Positions 1 through 8,869 of a stretch of DNA of 42,058 nt are shown piece by piece. Below the pieces are notes generated by a model, which was given only the letters and a program-made list of their open reading frames with translations, was not told the DNA's origin and did no database searches. Origin of the DNA: Chara braunii (taxonomy: Eukaryota > Streptophyta > Charophyceae > Charales > Characeae); the NCBI GenBank assembly GCA_003427395.1, contig BFEA01000707.1:233954-276011 (forward strand), written 5' to 3'. Position 1 is the first letter of the stretch. The number at the start of each line of letters is the position of its first letter. A program made the translations under genes and the position numbers.

Positions 1-833
1 GCAATAATATAATAAAATAAAACGATCGAAGATACTAACAGCAAAAAAAGAACTCCCGCCTGGCCAAAGGTACGCAGACCAGCTGCTACAGACCCCATAT
101 CTGAGCTATAATCACAAAAATACACGCACTAAACCCAACCCTCCCGGACAGAACATATGCCTAGCGCACCACACACGCGACCGATAGCACAAAAACACCC
201 CCCAGACACCAAAAAACATTAAAAATAATTATGCACAAACAGTAAAAACATGTAGAACACCACGCACAGCCAACACCACCCCGCAAACCAACACAAACAC
301 ACACCGCCTGCATTTATACGTGGTGAGAGCACAGAATCCCTCCTCAGTCGTACGGCGTGTCTATGCCTCGACAAGCGCTCACGAAACCAGCAAGGTTGCA
401 AGATACTGGTACCTCGCTCTGAGATAGTTGCGGCAGACCTAGCGCAAGCTCCTTCCTTGCACCGCATTCATCACTACTACCAAGCAAGGCAAACCCTCGG
501 GCACACGACGTGTCCAAGGTAGAGCCTTGGCTTGACGCTGCGCTCGGAGCCCGCAGTTAGACATTAACTGCAGGATAGCGAACCAGCCCAACCTCTTTTG
601 ACAATGTCAACAATCGCCTAAGACGGACATGTCACTGACGCAGACATCAACGCACATGCGGTAACCATCGCTCACCTTCCTCCAACCCCCATAACCTTTG
701 GATGCCTTACCCCGCAACCCCCTTGACCCTGCATTATAATACACACTTCTAAAAATATCCCAACACCCTTATCTACCTCCCACACCGCCATCCTACTGCA
801 CCTTGCCCTATCTCTTTTGTCCTAACGCTACCT
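1..833. other. intergenic, no gene seen
   Basis: This AT-rich to mixed stretch has no frame that looks coding on either strand. The longest frame, on the minus strand near 219-467, is cysteine- and arginine-rich with no recognisable domain. I see no RNA gene or transposon end. Confidence 0.5.
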
Positions 834-834
834 A

Positions 835-1073
835 AGTCGCCCCTACTCATGATGGTAATTGGTCCAGCAGATGTAGAAGGCCACCTAGATGCACAGCAGA
901 TCCCTACCCTCCCTCTCTAAACTCTCGCTTGTGAATCTCGCATAGGCTACTAGAGTCGCCCCTACTCAACTTGTAATAGGTCCAAGTGATGTAGAAGACC
1001 ACGCTAGGATTATAGCCCATCATTCCCTCTGATGAGCCGTTTGGCGCAAACGGCGAAAAGCGCTTAAGGGATG
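835..1073 (+). repeat. diverged ~119-bp tandem repeat, two copies
   Basis: Both copies start with the block AGTCGCCCCTACTCA, at 835 and at 954. They continue with related text: GGTCCAGCAGATGTAGAAGG in the first and GGTCCAAGTGATGTAGAAGA in the second. The second copy ends in the hammerhead core at 1029. The matching place in the first copy has CCCTCTCTAA instead of CCCTCTGATGA, so only copy two keeps the ribozyme. Tandem copies that each carry a hammerhead are known from retrozymes and from Penelope-like elements. Membership of either group is inference. Confidence 0.6.
1021..1073 (+). ncRNA. candidate hammerhead self-cleaving ribozyme (copy 1)
   Basis: All conserved core positions are present. 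CUGAUGA lies at 1029-1035. Helix II is an 8-bp perfect stem, GCCGTTTG/CAAACGGC (1036-1043 and 1047-1054), with loop GCG. GAAA follows at 1055-1058. A minimal helix III is formed by A1058-U1065 and A1059-U1064, with GC possible inside. The cleavage triplet is UUA, and the cut is predicted after A1066. Helix I pairs CCCT (1025-1028) with AGGG (1067-1070) and extends as CAT/ATG across a bulged T. The circularly open helix I with a tiny helix III is the type I minimal hammerhead seen in mobile retroelements such as Penelope-like elements. Activity is inferred from structure only. Confidence 0.75.
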
Positions 1074-1389
1074 CGCCACCCTCCTTCTTCGAATCTGGAA
1101 ATCGGTCCTATCGAAGAAGTGTCATCTTCTCCTAACCCCTTCTCCTCCTCCTGCCCCCACCTTCTCCTCTCTTCCCCTTCCCCCCTTTTTCTTCGCCCCG
1201 CATGTATGTTTAGTGGTAAATGGCAATGTGAAAATAGGAAATGGCTGGCTATGGCTGTAGGTGTACGAAGGTGACCCATGCAATGAAATAGCAGGAAACT
1301 ATGCTCAATCGTGACAATGGTATGCTATTATTTTCAATACTGTTCCTGGCTAAGCCAGGTTGTTAAATTGCTTTGCAATTTGTCACACG

Positions 1390-1435
<46 letters not shown>

Positions 1436-1704
1436 ACACACAAATATTAAAAGGCCACGAAAAATAAAATAAAATATATATATATATATATATATATATT
1501 TCCATTTCAAAATATACACAAAAGAAAAAAAAAAAAAAAATGTCAAAAAGAAGAATAAAAAGAACTGCCAACCAAAAATCCCTCCGCCCAAAAAAAACGT
1601 TTTTTTTTTTTTTTTTTTAAGTTCTCTTCTGAGTCTTCTCCACCTTTTCTGTTTTTTATTTTTTATAATTCTAAAAACTTATCTTTTTTCACCCATTATT
1701 TAAT
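1074..1704. other. non-coding, simple repeats
   Basis: A pyrimidine-rich patch lies near 1131-1200. It is followed by a (CA)n microsatellite at 1392-1431, (TA)n at 1474-1499, and A- and T-rich runs near 1526-1543 and 1601-1618. Open frames across this block are translations of the repeats. I see no gene. Confidence 0.7.
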
Positions 1705-2259
1705 TCAGGAAAAATATGGTAAATTCACGTATGCGGCGCGGACCAGGTCGGCCGCGGACGAGGCAGTATATACGGCCGCCATCGAAGCTGGACCCCGCGG
1801 ACGCGTCCGCGGGTGTTTCATAGACGTGGAGGGCCTCAATCGCGTAGCCTTTTCTTTGTGCTCGTTCTCGCCACGTGTGCGGTAGTGAAAACCCTTGGCT
1901 TGGTAACATTCGACGCGGAGACAATCGCTGCACAGTGTGTTAGGCCAATGGGGCTCCACTGCCGTCCAGGGGACGACGATCAGTTCGTTGAATGGCAACA
2001 ACAATGTATAGGGCGGAAAGTGCGTATCGAAGATAGTGAAACCCGCCTCAACGAATCCATAACACCGAGTCTCGGGAGGAAAGTAGTAATGCCCTCCGAT
2101 CTTGGCGACAACTTCCCGTACGTCCCACACGCATACACGTATCCTTTCCTCGTTGTACGGAAAGGGGCGCGACGGGGGCACGGGAAGTTGGCACCCGGTC
2201 GGGTTGGGGCCGTCAGTCCACATGGCAACAAAGGCAAACTCAAAATAGATCTTAATCAT
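1705..2259 (-). CDS. hypothetical protein, possible single exon (184 aa)
   Basis: I do not recognise the family. The minus-strand frame is rich in W, Y, F, P and C residues. It has a CSDC pair near residues 112-115 (CSDCLRVEC) and a low-complexity Ala/Arg tail, with no membrane segment or signal peptide. Third codon positions are strongly C/G-biased, unlike the AT-rich flanks, which argues for real coding on this strand. An in-frame TGA lies two codons before the ATG at 2259, so that ATG is the start unless an intron adds an upstream exon. The stop is followed by an A-rich stretch with AATAAA-like motifs. The antisense frame 1813-2274 is also open (153 codons) and begins with a hydrophobic, signal-like stretch. 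Which strand is coding is therefore not settled. Confidence 0.35.
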   Translation of the reverse strand: MIKIYFEFAFVAMWTDGPNPTGCQLPVPPSRPFPYNEERIRVCVWDVREVVAKIGGHYYFPPETRCYGFVEAGFTIFDTHFPPYTLLLPFNELIVVPWTAVEPHWPNTLCSDCLRVECYQAKGFHYRTRGENEHKEKATRLRPSTSMKHPRTRPRGPASMAAVYTASSAADLVRAAYVNLPYFS

Positions 2260-2274
2260 ACATCATTCATTTGA

Positions 2275-3586
2275 CACTCCAGGTAACCAGATCATTCAGT
2301 CGACCAGCCAATCCTCTTTACAATCATGCTATAACAAACTCGCTAACGTGACTCACCGTATACACATACCGAAGTGAGAGAAGCAAGGTTACCATAATTC
2401 ATCCATTACAACATAACGTGACCAGAGGAGAGAGAGTGAGAGAGTATGGACGCAGATCAGGAGGGAGGAACGAGTAGAAAGCAATCACAAAATGTTAGGC
2501 AATCTTGTCCAGGGAAGTTCCGGCTTAAAAGCCGAGCGATCGAAATTCACACTCGAAGATACAAATTATGGAAAAAAAAGGGAAGCACTTCGGCCATAAA
2601 ATTCCACCATAGCACCAGGCCATGCAGTCACTCACTTCCGACTTGAACGTCTCACTTGCACTGACGATATCGGTCGTCACGTGCCAATCCACCATAGCGA
2701 TCGTCACCCCGCCGACTTAGTCTCTGTACAGCCCTGCTCGGATCCCACAGTACGTCGGGCAATCCAGCATGCCGAGCGCTAAAACTACAGCCAGCTCGTC
2801 GGGACTTTTCGACTCGCACCTTCCTTCATACCACCTAGCCACAGCTTCCCGGAAGCGGGCTGACGAGTCGAGAGAGTGATTTTTCGGAGCGCTTGCGGAA
2901 TTTATAGCTGTGGAAAAGAAGATAGACGCTAGGAATGGTTAGGACTGAGACAGGGAGGAGTAGGGAAAGGCTCAGGGATACTCGCCTGATGAACATTCAT
3001 GCGCAAGAAAGGACATGTCGGATTCCGCTCATTCTGGAATTCATAACCGTCGTCCCAAATTCCTAGTGCGCTCGCTAAGGCGCGCATAATTCCCATGTAA
3101 TTCCCGAATTTGCAAAAGACAAAAAACTGATCCGAGGGTCCTCCATTAAACGCGTTTTACATTCATGAAAATACAAAAAGAGGCCTCATCGGGCTGTCAC
3201 CCAAAATTCAACAAAGACTCAAAGAGGGTAGGGGGCCGGGGGGGGAGGAACAGAAGATGGCGCAGGTTCGGAAGCTGGCGCATCACACCCCTGATCATTG
3301 TGCGATCTGGATTTTTTGCCAAAAACGCCCTCACTACAGACTCAGTCTGTCGGATCCAAGCCTAAGAAGGTTTCAATTTCACTCAAAAAATATAAAAATG
3401 TCCGTTTTGACGAAATCGCTGCTCATAGGGGGGAAGAGGGCTATGAAGCCGGGAACATGGTCCTTTTCCAGTCGCCCAAAGAGAGGACTGAAGATCGCCG
3501 TATGGTTGGTGGCACAGAGCCTGCCTTAGGTTTGAGAAAGCGCAGGCGTGCAAAGGAGAGAAAGGTTCAAAACATAGACATGTTTG
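2275..3586. other. intergenic, no gene seen
   Basis: I find only short open frames without protein-like composition. A GAGAGA-rich patch lies at 2425-2445 and a G-rich patch at 3226-3246. I see no RNA gene or transposon terminus. Confidence 0.5.
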
Positions 3587-3589
3587 CCA

Positions 3590-3813
3590 CCTAGTGAAGC
3601 TACGGACTTTGTCCATGCACGTCCAAGGGAGTCCTAGGTGTGATCATTCATCCTCTTTGGCCCCCTAGTGAAGCTACCTTAGCTATGGACTTTTGTCCAT
3701 GCACGTCCAAGGGAGTCCTAGATCTGATCATTCATTCCTCTTTGCCCCCTAGTGGAGCTACGGACTTTTGTCCATGCACGTCCAACCTAGATGTGATCAT
3801 TCATTCCTCTTTG
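3590..3813 (+). repeat. three-copy tandem repeat (74 and 84 bp spacing)
   Basis: Copies begin with CCTAGTG(A/G)AGCTAC at about 3590, 3664 and 3748. Each continues with GGACTTTTGTCCATGCACGT, a variable spacer and TGATCATTCAT..CCTCTTTG. The unit contains the short palindrome GGAC..GTCC around the T run. The copies differ by small indels. It is not a CRISPR, because there are too few copies and the spacers are themselves related. Confidence 0.85.
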
Positions 3814-4759
3814 AAGGTGAAGGCGGACGAACGTGGGCCGCCAAGTCCCACCAGCAGGGATTTAGACTTGGCCTCGAGTGGGCACCGGCCCCTGCCATCG
3901 GATTCGGTCATCTTATTGCCGCAGTGTGGCCACGTAGCCAAATACTCAAGGACGGGTCTTCTTTTGGGAAATAAAAGGGAAAAAAAAGGCTGAACACCCG
4001 CTCGTGGGACTTAGCCCGGGGTCCAGTGTGTTCCCGGGGATTTGGTAAGATCTCATCCGGGTGAAGGAGCAAAAGTTTGACATTTGTGTTTTCCTATTAT
4101 CTCCGAGTTTGTCGTATTTCAAAATTGGAACGGTCGTCTCTACTACATGTCTTTTTTTTTTCTTTTCTTTTTTTTCCGCCCTCCTTACTCTACGTCTTTC
4201 TTTTTTTTAATTTTTTTGTGAAAGCTATATTCTTCTCTCAAATTCACCTCACACTACCTACCTACCTACTAGTATGTTTAAAAGTTTTCCTTTGACTGAA
4301 AAATAAATATCAAAGAATATCGACGAATGGGGGGAAATAGGTGAAAAATCCACCGGAAAGAGGTAGTGCAAACTGCAAGTGCCCGACGCCGCCGACGGCG
4401 AGGATGTGCTGCGTATGTCCGCCGCAAACATCCGCGGGCGGCCCGAGCAGCTCCGTGGACCACCGCGGGTTGCGAGGTATCGCCTGACGTGCTAGCGTCA
4501 CGTGTTTCTTTTTGTGTGTGTGTGGCACTGTGTGGCGGTGGGCGAACGTACTACAACGAGCGACGGCGTGCATGAGCATCATAGAGTCACAGCGAGGCAA
4601 ACCCTCCGTATTGTTCTCCCCATCGTCCTGCACCTCCTACGCCCCCTTCCACTCCTCTGCCTCCTCAAGCTGCAGCTCTTCCTCGCTTTGCTGTTCGACT
4701 CAGAGAATCTCCCGGGACCAAACTGGAGTTCCAATAGAACGAGCAGCCGCAGACGGGCC
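3814..4759. other. intergenic, no gene seen
   Basis: Mixed sequence with T-rich patches at 4147-4172 and 4200-4217. Frames on both strands around 4310-4780 are open but overlap each other and show no domain. The string AAAATTGGAACG at 4120-4131 recalls the U6 5' region, but nothing downstream continues the match. Confidence 0.45.
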
Positions 4760-4831
4760 GTCCTTCGGGATGTCCGTTAAAATTGGAACGGTTCAAAGAA
4801 GATAGCATGGCCTGCGCAAGCATAAATCGGG
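4760..4831 (+). pseudogene. U6 snRNA pseudogene
   Basis: The order of U6 landmarks is kept: a GTCCTTCGGG 5' stem, then TTAAAATTGGAACGGTTC, then AGAAGAT-AGCATGGCC, TGCGCAAG and GCATAAATCG. U6 is the catalytic spliceosomal snRNA, and its ACAGAGA box pairs with the 5' splice site. Here ACAGAGA reads as CAAAGA. One T of GATTAGC, two Cs of CCCC and the GATGACAC block are missing, so it cannot be a working U6. No plant-type upstream element or correctly spaced TATA box is visible. A (GA)n tract begins 15 bp downstream. Confidence 0.8.
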
Positions 4832-4843
4832 ACGCAAATCGAC

Positions 4844-4845
<2 letters not shown>

Positions 4846-4887
<42 letters not shown>
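4846..4887. repeat. (GA)n microsatellite
   Basis: Uninterrupted GA dinucleotides. Serine-leucine or arginine-glutamate frames across it are artefacts. Confidence 0.97.
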
Positions 4888-4889
<2 letters not shown>

Positions 4890-5007
4890 CCTCACCGTGC
4901 TACTGCTCGGCGTGCTTCCCTCTGCCGCTCGGCTTGCAGAATATTACGCTGCCAGCTAGCGATACCATTGAAACATAATTCGCGTACAAAATAGAGAAAG
5001 TAAGAAG

Positions 5008-5009
<2 letters not shown>

Positions 5010-5085
<76 letters not shown>
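5010..5085. repeat. (GA)n microsatellite
   Basis: About 38 uninterrupted GA units, the second of three such tracts within 520 bp. Confidence 0.97.
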
Positions 5086-5086
<1 letters not shown>

Positions 5087-5316
5087 TTCCCTGTAGTCCT
5101 CCAAAACAAATACTGCCAATTTAGGCATTAAGAACATCCTGCTCTTGCGGTGATCAAGAATAGTAAAGCCGGGCAAGGCGCGGCGAGGGCGCCAGGACGA
5201 AGTATTTTCGTTGTCGCTTACTCCGTAGTAGTCCTTACCTCGGTCCGTCATTACGCCTGTTCTTCCGTTGTCGTCATCGCAAGCGCGTATGGGACGGCAC
5301 GAGAGGAGTACACGAT

Positions 5317-5320
<4 letters not shown>

Positions 5321-5368
<48 letters not shown>
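5321..5368. repeat. (GA)n microsatellite
   Basis: About 24 GA units. Just downstream, at 5426 and 5463, a 37-bp unit containing AGGAGCAAGAACCAATGGTC is repeated twice. Confidence 0.95.
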
Positions 5369-5370
<2 letters not shown>

Positions 5371-5499
5371 CTGTGGAGGTATCGACATTGCCTCGGACTT
5401 GATGTCGCCCTACCGCCGAGAATAGGAGCAAGAACCAATGGTCGGGGCCAATGATCGAGCAAAGGAGCAAGAACCAATGGTCGAAGCTAAGGAGCCAAG

Positions 5500-7050
5500 G
5501 ACGTTATCACTCACTCTACGATCATCTACCAATCACTACGAGCTGCACTGTTCTATCAGCTGCTACGGCCCTTCAGCTTGCAATGCGGCTCGCTCTTGCA
5601 GTGGCCTAAGCCTGACCCTTTGCGTCACATTGCGTGGGTTCGATCGGTTGCCTTGCAAAACACCGAGTGACCACGCCCTGCTTGGTTAGCCGGCGACGGG
5701 CATCGCGCGGACCTCCACACTCTTCTTCAGAGTCCTCCTCACCAAGTTGAAGTTGGTATAGTGCCGAGAGTCCCAAGACCATCCATGTTCCGGAGGCGTT
5801 CCCAGCATTCGCACGCCGTTTCTCCTGTTTTGGAATTTCGAAACAGAGGAGTCACGAGTGGATTGTATTGTCTTTTGTCAAATTGTCCATGTCGATATAA
5901 TCCTGATAAGGTTAGTTAAGCTAAGTGAGGGAAAGTTCGCTGGAAACGTTGGCCAGTGTCCACATCATTGTCGTTAGACTCGTTATTAGGAAATGACCAC
6001 GTCATATACAGGGAGTCGCTCCGGCGGCTCCGCTGCTTGGCAATGCTTTTCTTAACCGATTGAGAGACTCACGAGATTGGTGGCTGGCTGCCTTGAGCCT
6101 CGACTCACTTGCTGATTGCTTTTCCTGTGGCCAATTGAGGAATGATTAACTGAAAACGAGCAGCGTAGAGCACCCATTATCACTTTGGCGAGCTAGGAGG
6201 GGCCTGGAGGGCTGCTCGCCTTTCACGGACATTTTTTTCTGGTGCACAATGCACTGGCCTCGCCTCTGAGCTGTGAGCGCTGCCTGGCAATGCACGGACA
6301 TTTTCAAAGGCAGGCCAGCCGGGGCAGGAGCGAGAGACATGCCATGAGAGCAAGGCGACGAGAAAGGAATTGGGAGAAGTGGTGAGGTGTGGAGCGGTGA
6401 GGCAGTTTAGTGAGGTCGAGGGAGGGGTCTCTGGTCTGTGACTCCGTGGTGAGTCTGGTGGCCACTCATCGAAGTGGTAGAGGAGTATGGTGGGTGGCAC
6501 AGCGAGAAAGAGGAGTAAGTTGTGAGTCGCAGAGAACGGATGGAGAGCAGGTAGGAGCTCGACAAGCCAGAAGGGGAATCACATTCAAATCAATATGTGA
6601 TGATTCAGGGCAGTTTGCTTGAGATAGGACGAGGCCTTGACTGTTTGTCTCAGGTTGAGACTCTTGAGAGGAAGTCGCGCGCTCATTTGTACATCCTTAC
6701 GTACTTATTATTTTAATCTCTGGTCTAAATTTGTCTTTCACTTCTCTGTCTCTCTCTACCTGGCACTGCTGGTTGTTTCTCGCTTTCTGGCTTTTTGCTA
6801 ATTTGAAACCTTTTTTTTCGAGCTCGAACTACACAATCAAACCCAGAAGTAGTAAGGACTACTAAGGAGTGTCGCCTTGGATGGCGGTTGGGCCGGGTTG
6901 GCCAATTCCGTTTCGGCTTAGTACTTAGTACTTACTGTGTAGTTCCGAAGAGTTTACGCGAAGAGTTTGCGGGGATGGTAGCTGATGAGGGGACGGCCTT
7001 AACTAGTACCAGATAAGGTTGGAATGAATAGAATAGGGAAGCCTGGCCAT

Positions 7051-7053
<3 letters not shown>
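5500..7053. other. intergenic, no gene seen
   Basis: No convincing coding frame on either strand. Frames of up to about 100 codons near 6146-6622 run on both strands with mixed composition. I found no RNA gene, inverted repeat or tandem repeat beyond short direct repeats. Confidence 0.45.

Positions 7054-7125
<72 letters not shown>
7054..7125. repeat. (GA)n microsatellite
   Basis: About 36 GA units in the region upstream of the C2-domain gene. Confidence 0.97.
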
Positions 7126-7128
<3 letters not shown>

Positions 7129-7621
7129 TTTTATAGGCAGGAGACAGTGGTGGTGATTTCTATCTGAAAATATGAGGAGATCAGACGGGAGCAGAGGGGA
7201 ACAGGCAACTGCTACGAGATTTGCATTTCGAGCTTGTTTTTGCCTTTGAGAGGCACTGACCGTGTCTTTCGTCTTTCTTTGTAAGCCGGGAGTCGGGATG
7301 TTTGAGCATCTCGACGCACAGCCGGAAGTGGGGCAACTTGAAGTCTTGAAGTCTTGAAGCCTTGTGTCTGAACCGTGAAGGTCCACTAGTGCAGGCGAAA
7401 GCAACTAGCTGTGTCATCTTGAATCGGGGACGGAAAGAACGGGGTGTGGGAAGTTGGAAACCGCCTCGTCTCAAGGGGAAGAGACGAGAGCAGAGAACGG
7501 GATACGGCACGCTCGCGTCATACTTGTCGTACACTTTTGCCCTCGTCACTCCACTCTCCGACTCTCTTTGTCAACCTCCCTCTCTGTCTCTCTCCAACGA
7601 ACGCTCACACACGCCGGAGAA

Positions 7622-7624
<3 letters not shown>

Positions 7625-7691
<67 letters not shown>

Positions 7692-7692
7692 N

Positions 7693-7782
<90 letters not shown>
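7625..7782. repeat. long (CT)n microsatellite with a single N
   Basis: About 79 CT units interrupted only by one unknown base at 7692. The tract lies about 540 bp before the start codon of the C2-domain gene, where GAGA/CT tracts often occur in plant promoters and 5' leaders. A regulatory role is inference. The lone N suggests the true length is uncertain. Confidence 0.95.
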
Positions 7783-7784
<2 letters not shown>

Positions 7785-8320
7785 GATCCCGGTTTTAGTT
7801 TCTGGAAGGGGGCAGTTGGGAGTCGAGACAGTCTTTGTGTCTGGATCGCAGAGGCGTGGAAGGATGTGTAGGGAATGGGACAAGGAAGGGTGTCGTACTG
7901 AACCCCCGGAGTCAGTGGACGTCGGACGAGGTACGGGTTCGTTTCGTAGTCCCAACAGCCTGAGTGACATCTCGACTCTCTAGCTCCGCCTAGACCTCAT
8001 TGCATGGTTGACGTAGCCAGATCTTTGTGACTCCTGCACCGGAGACCATACAATCACGACCATCCGCTGCAGCAGGATGGTCTTGTCTATGTACGGCCAT
8101 GAGACGACGAGGCAACGAACGTGAGCTTTGGTAGGTGGGGTAGTACTAGTGGTACTATTGCCAGTTGCACGTGCAGGAAGAACAGTGAGAGACTGAGAGT
8201 AGTAGTTCCTATCTTTGTGGGTGGGGTGATTGTGGTTTAATTAGTAATTGACGGAGAGAAAGAGAGGAGAATCAGATCCCGGTGGTGTTTAGAGACGGGT
8301 TATAACGTTCTATCTTTGCA
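7783..8320 (+). promoter_or_regulatory. probable promoter/5' leader of the C2-domain gene
   Basis: This stretch lies between the CT tract and the start codon. Several ATGs occur upstream of the chosen start (for example near 8003, 8076, 8090 and 8099). Either transcription starts close to 8321, an intron removes them, or they act as upstream ORFs. I see no clear TATA box at a known start site, so promoter boundaries cannot be given. Confidence 0.3.
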
Positions 8321-8836
8321 ATGGCTGTCGAGACGCCGACTACTGCCATGAGATCAGCAGTAGCAGGAGAGGGAGCGCAGCAGCAGGAGGAAGTGCTGGA
8401 AGTGACCGTTGGATCAACGTCGTCATTGAAGGCTAGCCGTACTTCCAGTAGGGAGGACCCGTACGCTATCCTCAGACTGGGGTTGATTCAGTATCGTACA
8501 GATGAGACACCAAGGATAGGCGCACGTCCAGCTTGGAATCACCGATTCTGTTTCCCACTCCCGGCCAACTACAAGACAAGAAAGGAGGGGGAAGGAGGCA
8601 ATGTCATGATGGCGGAGCCTAGACAGCTACATGTGGAGATATGGGAGAAGACGGAAACGCTGATGGGACGAAGTGACAAGTTTGTCGGCTTCTGCGACAT
8701 CGACCTGATTCAAGTGTTTGAGAAGAAAGACGTGGATCTTCACGAGCCAGTTTATCGCCGTGACGGAACACGTGTCAGCTTTGTGCGATTTCATCTTTCC
8801 ATATCACCGGTGGTTGTGCCTTGTCCAGCGCCTGGT

Positions 8837-8869
<33 letters not shown>

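Noticed and set aside
2984-3010. Another CTGATGA followed by GAAA on the plus strand
   Set aside because: The intervening sequence cannot form helix II, and GAAA is not preceded by a pairing C.
4113-4135. Short U6-like string AAAATTGGAACG
   Set aside because: Only about 12 bases match, and none of the neighbouring U6 landmarks follow.
4760-4831. Functional U6 gene
   Set aside because: The ACAGAGA box is mutated, internal blocks are deleted, and no plant upstream element or spaced TATA is seen.
4892-5470. Long frames of Ser-Leu or Arg-Glu repeats across GA/CT tracts
   Set aside because: They are six-frame translations of dinucleotide repeats, open on both strands, with no unique coding flank.
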